Shown: positions 9,701 through 16,903 of the stretch, one piece after another
Layout: each line of letters starts with the position of its first letter
Numbering within the stretch: position 1 is the stretch's first letter
From: Stentor roeselii
Taxonomy: Eukaryota > Ciliophora > Heterotrichea > Heterotrichida > Stentoridae
Assembly (NCBI GenBank): GCA_006503475.1
Contig: RSEH01000049.1
Location: 1-64,000 of the forward strand
DNA length: 64,000 nt
Reading direction: 5' to 3'
Program-made: the position numbers and the translations under genes
Notes under the pieces: model-generated
Seen by the model: the letters and a program-made list of their open reading frames with translations, nothing else
What the model was told of the DNA's origin: nothing
Database searches by the model: none

Positions 9701-11963
9701 GTCTAGAGCCAGTCTTATTTCAACTTATATGGTTGGAATTACTTCAATTGTTAAAGACAACACGCAGATGAAATTCTTGGCTTCCGCAAATGATAAAGGA
9801 ATTTACAGATTCGAAATACTTTCAACAAAAGCAAACTCATTTATGATTTTCAGTGAAAGGGACAAATTTGCAGAAGACCTTGAAGGAATCACAAAAATTT
9901 GCATCGTTTTCGAAAATTTGCTAGCATGTGTCTTAAGAGACAATACGATAGCTTTATGGAGACTAGACCGAAACTACAAATATCGTTCATTCAAAGGTCA
10001 CACTGAACGTGTAATAGGAATATGCTCTTTAGATCAATCCTCCTACAAAAACGAATTTGTTTCCTGTTCTCAAGATATGACTATCAGAAGATGGAACATT
10101 GAGCAGAGAAGACAAGTATATGAATACACTGGCCACAAGAATATCATTAATGACGTTGCGAGTTTTGGAGAAAACATTTTTTCCATTTCTAATGATAAAA
10201 CTCTTAGATATTGGAATAATGGACATAATGATTCTAAGTCTATTTCAAAGTTTTCTAGCACTATTGAGAACTTTTTGTTCTTTTCAAGAATGCAAAAATG
10301 TAAACTTCCTGATGTTAAGCTTATCAATGCGAAGTTTGGAAAATCTAATCATACTCCTTTGCATTATTATATGTTTCATGGATATGATAAACTTGTTGAA
10401 GAAGCACTCAATGCGGGAGCTGAAGTTTTTAAAAATACTAAAGGAAGGTCTCCTTTATTTTATGCTTTGAAGGATGAGAGTGAACTTGAATCTAGCCCAG
10501 GAAATACAGAAGCAGTTCAAACAATTAAAGATGATACCGATAAAAATATAAACATCTCTCAAGGAAACCACGAGAAATGCATGGACACATTTCTCTCTTT
10601 TATGATAAATCTTCGTAACACAGATGAAGAAAAGTTCCTTATAAACTGTTGCGCACTTGAAGACGATTTTGTTGAGTTAATTCTGCACACTTCTCCTTAT
10701 GTGCCAGAATTTTTCGAACAATTGTTGGTAACAACGATAGACACAGACCTTCCTGTCCGAACTCATTCAAAGTTTTTCCCGATGGTAGACATAAACTACG
10801 AAGACCTAATAACCCGAGCTAATATCGAAACACTCACTCCCGATAACACAGCAAGGGGAAGTCTAGTAGCAATCGAATTAAAGCAACTTCCATTCAAACT
10901 TCCAATGAAAGTGGGTACAGAACAAAGTGTGGAAATGTTGCGAAATTTACTAAATACCGAGAACACAGCGATTTACCGAACTCCAATAGTCCAGATGATA
11001 ATCAATGAGAAGTGGAACTCACTCTGGTGGTATATCTTCATAATGTGCATGCTTCATTGGGTTAACTTTTCCACAATGTGCATGCTGCTCTTCAATAAAA
11101 CTTCAATGACATGGGCTGTGCTGTTCTTCTCCAGTACTTCAATTTTATTCCTAATTGAATTTCTTCAGATGATTCGTGGGTGTAAAGAGTACTTTTCGAA
11201 ATTTTTAAATTTGATTGACTTGATTCGAGCCGGTTTTTCTTACTCGTGGCTTGTTTTACTCATGACTTATGGAGTAGATAATTACCAGGAGATCACTTGG
11301 CTCATGGTTTTAATGAACATCATTCGTGCTATTTCTGGCTTTAAGTGCTTTGGAGCTTTCAGGTATTATATCAAGTTACTTTCTGGAGCTTTTCGTGATA
11401 CTTTATCGTTTATCGTGCTTTTCTCGTTTTCGACTCTTGCTTTTGGGATTCTTTATCTTGAGTCTTCATCTGAAAATCATACAAAGGGACTTTTCGAAGT
11501 AGTTTGGCGAACACCTTATGAACTGAGTATGGGAAGTTTCAGTACTGAATTAGAAGCACTTCCTTATATCACCTTCATGTTCGCTTCGTTAATCAATGTC
11601 GTAATCATGCTTAATCTTCTCATTTCGATTCTTGGAGACTCTTATGATAAGTTCCAAGCAAATGCTGCAGAAGTTGATGCGAATGCCATGATTGAAATGA
11701 TCTTGGAACTTGAAGAAATCGCTTTGACTTCGAGTAATTCTGATGAAAAAATGTTTATTAATATCATTGATTTGATGAACATTGGTCATATTAAAGGATG
11801 GGATGGCAGCTTTAAGGAAATAGAGAAAAATATTAAGGATAGTGCCAAAAACTTTGATAGTAAAATTATCAAGATTGAAGGACAGATTTCAGATATTCAT
11901 AAGATATTGAAAGATATTCAAGCTAGGCTGCCTTCTAGTAGTCCTGCCTTGCCCAGTAGTTAG
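6774..11963 (+). CDS. WD40-ankyrin-6TM ion channel (TRP-like)
   Basis: A single open frame of 1729 residues. Residues about 70-1150 are many WD40 repeats, seen as GH...S-D-x(1-3)-I-x-W endings (for example SGSDDNSIIIWHL, ASGSADKSISIWKI, VSVSYDKTLRIWKI), enough for two or three beta-propellers. Residues about 1190-1235 look like ankyrin repeats (TPLHYYMFHGYDKLVEEALN). From about 1415 there are six hydrophobic segments; the last, ending NLLISILGDSYDKF, matches the S6 end of TRP-type Ion_trans channels, with a pore-loop-like stretch before it (about 1560-1580). A short helix closes the protein. It is expected in the plasma or an internal membrane with both ends cytosolic. The ion passed cannot be told. 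ATATATAA abuts the ATG. Confidence is high in the domains, moderate in channel function. Confidence 0.85.
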   Translation: MSEWSNSLQKPLIDDSNGKNANSVDPKGVDPPNFDIEELKNLKNVGVSNENMSSFTHETDHKNPFPQFSYKDITAIAINSEGSIAYYGTIDGEIWIHEIDSHEKGSYPRKHEMAKSSQGKMEGDFEKDAQGDLDAQKKGRKNSKINDLVFSKNEKYLYCANDKGKLFRVGVHDKDWEFEDIDQSLKGINQIAISNDDKMLLTCSDDTSMKLYDLLKEKEYEENSKVKIPKFDFKFFIGYTLEIKSVTFTKDSSRFISASSDCYIKIWDVTKNSSPLNTYLTKTGPIKKILLTDNDTYLVLGTDEGFVSVWLFEDMTEYHNFYAHSHPIISLLSVSNSAYVISTSEDKTLKILNLRDKFEESSIDYADHGRTQNAEDNQDSNNHNYLPAIHQADQNNEFSPQANKISELDSYQVIVPSKENCIRRASVSLKDDKHGSLVQISKDSSFILVSFANEMKKLNIWNHDSKNIVTGNIKYFFDKKSFTLRGHDSHVSTLLSSPKEQRIISGSDDNSIIIWHLNKIEKRLTGHKDRVRCLVLSKDEKVLYSGSHDRDILSWQLNKNYAMDKIGSHESYVWCLSLFNDDSYLASGSADKSISIWKIETREKIMGYINSHKLPLTSLLVSENYNCMITTALDGRLKIWDLSELDNPNYSSNERLPSSILKLAEIEAEHLKVNTLVKISKYFKKEGIEKKSLKNPEPQCADFNSDKTKIVIGCRNASIYVMSMKQIAGKDKAIQCLVLLGHISWVRAVRFIDNMPGGVFYLVSVSYDKTLRIWKIENNKLVEKSVTEAHDEHIFDVCIAECAVAESKTNQKVSVCAITCSASSIIKGWELALEKKKNEEDEEQEHKSDFSHSTPIKCLRILENHSKVATGSEDGSLKFWSINEQQGTKVTFCKEYHKFDHSVTHIDVLNNDTLIVALKNGDIYSLDIKSCGEENYEANPFFELDSEVGALLCVNENLILCSKIDLNEIYLYQQKSSRASLISTYMVGITSIVKDNTQMKFLASANDKGIYRFEILSTKANSFMIFSERDKFAEDLEGITKICIVFENLLACVLRDNTIALWRLDRNYKYRSFKGHTERVIGICSLDQSSYKNEFVSCSQDMTIRRWNIEQRRQVYEYTGHKNIINDVASFGENIFSISNDKTLRYWNNGHNDSKSISKFSSTIENFLFFSRMQKCKLPDVKLINAKFGKSNHTPLHYYMFHGYDKLVEEALNAGAEVFKNTKGRSPLFYALKDESELESSPGNTEAVQTIKDDTDKNINISQGNHEKCMDTFLSFMINLRNTDEEKFLINCCALEDDFVELILHTSPYVPEFFEQLLVTTIDTDLPVRTHSKFFPMVDINYEDLITRANIETLTPDNTARGSLVAIELKQLPFKLPMKVGTEQSVEMLRNLLNTENTAIYRTPIVQMIINEKWNSLWWYIFIMCMLHWVNFSTMCMLLFNKTSMTWAVLFFSSTSILFLIEFLQMIRGCKEYFSKFLNLIDLIRAGFSYSWLVLLMTYGVDNYQEITWLMVLMNIIRAISGFKCFGAFRYYIKLLSGAFRDTLSFIVLFSFSTLAFGILYLESSSENHTKGLFEVVWRTPYELSMGSFSTELEALPYITFMFASLINVVIMLNLLISILGDSYDKFQANAAEVDANAMIEMILELEEIALTSSNSDEKMFINIIDLMNIGHIKGWDGSFKEIEKNIKDSAKNFDSKIIKIEGQISDIHKILKDIQARLPSSSPALPSS

Positions 11964-12552
11964 AAATAGTAAGTTAGAGTTTAGTAGAAGTATGTTGACT
12001 TGAATCTTAAGTTTTTTAGGAATGGGTTAAAAGTTCAAATAGTTGATTTACAGTTGGTTTATCAACTCGCTTTCGATCTCATTTTATATATAGTTGATGG
12101 ATTTAAGTATTATTTTTTGTTGTATTGATTAATGATTCAATACATTCAAATCATCTTCATAGTAAAATTTGTTCATTATGTTAATTAAGTCTTCTTCTAT
12201 TCTTTAGACTTTGATCATGTTTCTGTTTTTAGTATTTATTCTTTGATATAGTTCTTTGTTCTGATTCTTTACATATCAAATTATTTCTTCATTTTGATTA
12301 GCTATTCTTTGCTTCCAACGACAATAGCATTTTTTATATTACAAATTTTAATCATTGTTTTTATATAAATAATTATATTAATCGCTTCCTATTATAACTT
12401 TTGAGATATATAGAAAGAAATACATTCTGGATTTTTGCACCGATTTCGTAAATTAATTATTCTAAGAGTTATCCTTATCTCACCTGAATTCCTCCTTACA
12501 CCATAACCACTCCAATCCACGCTTCAACCACCAAATCCAATCCTCCTAAAAA
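11964..12552. other. Intergenic region containing a dispersed repeat copy
   Basis: AT-rich spacer between the channel gene and the palmitoyltransferase gene. About half of it (12222-12475) is one copy of an inverted dispersed repeat, listed separately. No gene is visible. Confidence 0.6.
12222..12475 (-). repeat. Dispersed repeat, copy A (inverted relative to 27497-27748)
   Basis: The reverse complement of this stretch aligns over about 250 bases with 27497-27748. Shared landmarks in order are AACTCTTAGAATAATTAATT, GGAAGCGATTAATATA, ATTATTTATATAAAAAC, AATCAAAATGAAGAAATAAT and AAAGAATAAATA, with scattered substitutions and small indels between them. No terminal repeats, tRNA-like boxes or intact reading frame were seen, so the class of element is unknown. 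Confidence 0.75.
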
Positions 12553-14184
12553 ATGTCGGAAATGCACGACATTCAAGCAGACCTAGTAATAGCTCTACAA
12601 ACCTTAGACATCTCAGGTTTCAAAGAAGTCTTCCAGAAGTCAAACATAGACCTATCGCACCTCCAAGACCACAACAAGACGACAATATTCCACGAGTTAG
12701 GAAAATCATGCATAAAAGAATCAATGCTTCTCGAGTTTTTAGAGATCACAATATCCTTCTTTTACCGTCTGTACAACGAAAAAGCATGTGAAAAGATTGA
12801 TTTATTACTTAACCAGCTTACAAACGACGAGAACCTGAGCGCTCTTCACCTGGCAGTTCGAAATGGAAAACTGGTAACTTCGAATTAGAAACTCGTGAAA
12901 GAGTACATCCGTTTGGGAGCTGACCCGAAAGTGAAGACTGAAAAAGGCCATTCTTTGATTCACCTCGCTTGCATTCAAGGCTCGATGCCCGTCATCGCTT
13001 ACTTGAAGTACGAAGTAGGAATCGACTTGAATCAAAGAGACCAGTCAGGAGTTAACTGTCTTCATCTTGCAGCGAAAGCAGGAAATGAATTCGTAGTTCT
13101 CTCGTTGATTGCTTGGGGCTGCGACTGTGACACAGTTGATTCTAATAATAATTCTCCGCTGCACTACGCTGCTTTAAACGGGAACTACAAGGTAGTAAGA
13201 GCGCTGTTGCAAGCAGGTGCTAAGCGTGGCACGAAGAACTCTGATGGTGAGACTGCTCTTCAGATTGCTTTCAAAAATGGGAATTTGGACCTGTTGCCTA
13301 TTTTGGTGAGTTTCACTTAGAAAAACCCGAGTTTGCTTTCAAGGATCAACCCGTTCAAGCACCCGATAAAGCCTGTGAAGAACTCTTATCGTTTGTTCTC
13401 GGTTTACGTGATTCTTTTTATTTTCAGGTATATGTTGGTGCTTTTGTACATTGTGCCTCATCTTGACTTTCCATTTGAAGTGGCTTCTTTGGTTATCTTT
13501 GTGATCAGCATGATCACGTTCATGATGGTCAGTCACAGTGACCCGGGGTACATCAAGCATAAAAATCAAGAGCCCATGCTTTTTTTGTATCAAACTTTTC
13601 AAGCTGAGTTCATTTGTCCCTTCTGTGAATGTAAAAAACCTCCGAAAGCTCGTCATTGTCACTACTGCAACCGTTGTGTGAAAGTAAGACTTAAACAGAA
13701 CTACGACCATCACTGTCCTTGGATCAGAAACTGTGTAGGTAAAAGAAACCATCGACTTTTCATTGTTTTCATTGTTTCACTCTGTGTGGACCTGCTTTAC
13801 AATGCAGTGATTGGAATTCTCGACTATTTCAACGTGATTACTCATAAAAACGTGCATCTTTTCAAGGTAAATGACTATATCCCTGAAGCCGCTCTGACAA
13901 TCAGCGGAATTTGTCTCGTCAGTTTTTTAATCGCTTTTCCTGTCTGCTTCATCCAGATAACCAACTTAATAAAAAAACAGACAACTCATGAAAGATTCGC
14001 TTTTGTGAAAAGCGGAAGCCACCTGGGAACCTCGACATCGATGCCGTCCATGACACTCATCAGAGGCTCTGAAGAAAGCATGGAAAACATCAGAAATCAA
14101 GAAAACCCGATAAAAAAAAGACACAAAAGCAAAAGATGCTGCTTTGACTCTACACCTGTCGAGCAGGAAATGTTGATAGCTTAA
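12553..14184 (+). CDS. Ankyrin-repeat DHHC protein S-palmitoyltransferase
   Basis: Three 15-nt introns (12874-12888, 13306-13320, 13684-13698) join the pieces in frame into about 528 residues. Residues about 90-250 are ankyrin repeats (for example SPLHYAALNGNYKVVRALLQ). Then come hydrophobic segments and the DHHC cysteine-rich domain: CPFCECKKPPKARHCHYCNRC, then DHHCPWIRNCVG. The DHHC Cys takes the acyl group from acyl-CoA and passes it to protein Cys residues; this architecture is that of the ZDHHC13/17 (HIP14, Akr1) group, which acts on Golgi and other membranes. The third intron is silent in the reading frame, but splicing it restores the usual DHHC spacing (CVK-NYDHHC instead of five extra residues). 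The next gene starts 2 bp after the stop. Confidence 0.92.
12874..12888 (+). other. 15-nt intron 1 of the ankyrin-DHHC gene
   Basis: GTAACTTCGAATTAG. Its TAG would otherwise stop the frame; removal gives the ankyrin-like run AVRNGKLKLVKEYIRLGADP. Confidence 0.93.
13306..13320 (+). other. 15-nt intron 2 of the ankyrin-DHHC gene
   Basis: GTGAGTTTCACTTAG. Removal of its in-frame TAG joins the ankyrin part to the DHHC part in the same frame. Confidence 0.93.
13684..13698 (+). other. 15-nt intron 3 of the ankyrin-DHHC gene, without a stop
   Basis: GTAAGACTTAAACAG. It reads through as five residues (VRLKQ), but these sit where DHHC proteins have no insertion, so it is most likely spliced. Confidence 0.85.
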
Positions 14185-14186
14185 TA

Positions 14187-14735
14187 ATGTTTAAAGTACT
14201 GGTTAAACACTTCAACCAACTCGCTATTCTTGAGACTTTTCCTGCGATTGAAAGGGTTGAAAACATCGCTGCTATTAAATCATTCACGTTGCAAGACTGC
14301 AAAAACGAAATAGTTTTCAACTGGACCAACAAAAAGCTCAGCTTTTTGAATGGCATTAAAGTCAGAGAAGAAGAACTTGAGATGTTGCTGAAGGTTGCAG
14401 ATTGTTTAACCACTGATGAACTTCAAGAGGAAACGATTCCTATTCCGGCAAGAAAAGAGATTTGTAGAGTACTTGGATGTGACATGGAACAAGTCAATAA
14501 GTTTATCATTTTGCATAAGACTCATCGCAGAATGCATGAGTATCTCATTGCCAGACTGCTTAGAAAGGAGAACTTGCCTCGAAATGAAGAAGAAATAAAA
14601 AAAATGATGCTGCAGGACCCCTTGCCTCGAACGAAAACTTCTCTTTTCATTTCAAAAAGACGGGTGAAGATCTCAGGAAAACAGAAGAAGTTTACTTATA
14701 ACTTGAAGCCAGGAGGTTACGCAAGAATCAATTAA
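14187..14735 (+). CDS. Small probable mitochondrial protein, weak SRP54 M-domain resemblance
   Basis: 182 residues. The start MFKVLVKHFNQLAI is basic and amphipathic, as in mitochondrial presequences. Residues about 88-130 (PARKEICRVLGCDMEQVNKF and following) resemble the signal-sequence-binding M domain of SRP54/Ffh, where R-I-A-x-G-(S/T)-x(4)-E-V-N-x-L is followed by a Met-rich helix; the C-terminal part is strongly basic. This is a hand comparison, not a firm family call. The ATG lies 2 bp after the stop of the DHHC gene and in another frame, so its leader must lie inside that gene unless a later ATG is used or both are made from one transcript. Confidence 0.6.
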   Translation: MFKVLVKHFNQLAILETFPAIERVENIAAIKSFTLQDCKNEIVFNWTNKKLSFLNGIKVREEELEMLLKVADCLTTDELQEETIPIPARKEICRVLGCDMEQVNKFIILHKTHRRMHEYLIARLLRKENLPRNEEEIKKMMLQDPLPRTKTSLFISKRRVKISGKQKKFTYNLKPGGYARIN

Positions 14736-14858
14736 TTATTTGATTATCACAGTTTTTATAAAGATTTGAATTGTTGAAAAATATCACACTTCTGAAAAAA
14801 TCCACAAAAAATCCGCCCATTTAAAAAAACGTTAAACATTTGTTATAAAGATACACTT

Positions 14859-15557
14859 ATGAAACCTAAGCCACATATCGAAAGACTTTTAGAAGCTTTT
14901 AATAAGTTACCTTCTAGTGAAAGAAAAGCTTATAGCATCTTGTCTGCTATTAATGAAGTTCATACTACTAAAGAAAATGCTGACCCCAAGCCTGTTGTTC
15001 GAGAGTTCAAACGAGCTCATACTCATTCTTTGGATTTGTTACACACAGTCACATTCGACGAACCCTTAAGCGGTTCAGACGTATTCGGGGAAATGAGCGA
15101 AATCAACTTAAGTTCATTCGACGATTCGCTGGGTTTTAACAACATCCTGTTCATCTCCGACATTCAAGCAGCGAACGACATGGGTCTGCTAAGAAAGAAC
15201 CAAATAAACTCAATCCTAACGCTAGGCCAAAGCAACAAGCCGATGACTTACCCGTCAGTGAGAGGCGGGTACCGTTGTGTTCCACTCGAAGATTCAGACA
15301 AGGCAGATCTTTTGAAACACATGGACAACATTTTCAGCTTTATCGACTCACAACTTGCCAGAGGAAACGTTTTGGTTCATTGCATGAGAGGCAAGAATAG
15401 AAGCTGTGCCGCTGTCATCGCGTTTATTATGAAGAAGTTCTTCGTCAGCTATGAAGAAGCTGAACGAGCTGTTAAAGAGGCAAGACCGATGTGCGTCGTT
15501 CAGAGTAATTTTGTGAAGCAGCTTAATAGCTCAAGGTGGAAAAATACTTATATGTAG
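14859..15557 (+). CDS. Dual-specificity protein phosphatase
   Basis: 232 residues. The C-terminal half (about 90-225) is a DUSP catalytic domain with the cysteine-phosphatase loop HCMRGKNRS (HCx5RS), in which the Cys attacks phosphate and the Arg binds it. ILFISDIQAA, ILTLGQ and VPLEDSDKADLL match the usual DUSP strands, and an Asp in the last of these is the probable general acid. It removes phosphate from Tyr and Ser/Thr of target proteins, classically MAP kinases, though the substrate here is unknown. The N-terminal 85 residues are unassigned. No membrane segment is present. Confidence 0.9.
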   Translation: MKPKPHIERLLEAFNKLPSSERKAYSILSAINEVHTTKENADPKPVVREFKRAHTHSLDLLHTVTFDEPLSGSDVFGEMSEINLSSFDDSLGFNNILFISDIQAANDMGLLRKNQINSILTLGQSNKPMTYPSVRGGYRCVPLEDSDKADLLKHMDNIFSFIDSQLARGNVLVHCMRGKNRSCAAVIAFIMKKFFVSYEEAERAVKEARPMCVVQSNFVKQLNSSRWKNTYM

Positions 15558-16903
15558 TTTAATGAGGAATTTTAGAGGTCATTGGATTTAGGGTCTTTGG
15601 GGGGTTTTAGGGGTTTGGAGATGGGAAATTTAGGTATTTTGGAAATTTTATTAGTTTATAAGGAAAAAATAATGATTGGGATATTCTTTTATGTGAACGA
15701 ATATGTTATAGGATAAATACAAAATTGAATTATTTAGTGAATCTTGTTAAATCAAAAATTATTGAGATTATTAACTAATTAAGTTATTCTTATTTGGTTC
15801 AGAAATCTATTTAAAATTCCTTTACCTATCGATTAAAGTGTAGAAATCCCTAGATCATTCCTATTCTATTAGTGACCTTATCAGGCAAAAATTATTTTCA
15901 TAATTACAACGTTCTTTTCTTACATATTTTCAGGGTTTACCTAGAGAGAAGAAATTTCGCTGATCATTTTCAGATTAGGCTAACTGAATCGTGTCTGGAA
16001 CAATGAGTTTGTAGCTCAATTGCTTTTAGTTCAGTTTCTGACAAGAACACAAGGAAAAATGCTTGATTTAGTTTGACTTTCAATAATCATCGATTCCCTC
16101 CAAGTCACGAGGTCTGCCTCTTATGAAGTGGTGTCTGGATTCACGACAGAATATATGCATAAGTCCTAGTTCAAGACTTCAGCTACAAAACAATCAGCTT
16201 AATAGAAATTATCATTCTGCTCATCAAGCAGAAACATGCTACGAAAAAGTAAACCAAGTTAGAACTCTGTGTCAATGACCTTGTCAACAACAAGAACTGA
16301 TTAATGGGAGTCTTTGTAATGATCAACTCGTTCATTTTGGATACAGAATATCATGGCTTGCTAGGTAAGTCGTACAGAAGAAGGATGTCCCAGCTTAAAA
16401 GATCTCTTATTAGAAAAATCAATTCTTTGAGCGGAATTGTCGTAATACTTTACCCTTTATGGAATTCCCATTAGTGAAAGAACTTCTGAATGATGATGAT
16501 CCAGAATTCATCATCAACTTTCAGGTAGTAATAGAATTGTTGATAATTGGTTCTTCAACTAGTTCATTTTTTATATTCTTTTCTGAACAGTGATTTCTAA
16601 CTTATTCCTGACATTTTCGGCCTGACAACAAGGCCAATTAAATCATCTTCCATTCGATAAGTGTAAATCACTAACTTACAGATCATTTTTCAACTTTTCA
16701 AAGACGCAGACTTTCTTTCCCTCTAAACCTTCACTTTTCGTCATTTCTTTCTATCAGTCAGTGGAATCTTCACCCCAACCAAGAATTATCCAAAGAATTA
16801 AAAAACAACTCATAATAGATAAAATCGATCCTTCCCTAAAAATCTATAAAAACCTTATAAGAAATCTTATAAAACCCTTCTTTATACTCCCATAAAATAT
16901 ATA
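15558..16903. other. 1.3-kb spacer with coding-like relics
   Basis: The first 350 bases are AT-rich non-coding DNA. From about 15940 to 16530 the base composition becomes less AT-rich, and long but stop-interrupted plus-strand readings appear, for example FILDTEYHGLLGKSYRRRMS (about 16330-16390) and KELLNDDDPEFIINFQ (about 16479-16526). No family was recognised and no intron pattern restores a frame, so it is best viewed as a decayed gene. 16600-16903 leads to the PI3-kinase start, with ATATATA touching its ATG. Confidence 0.45.
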
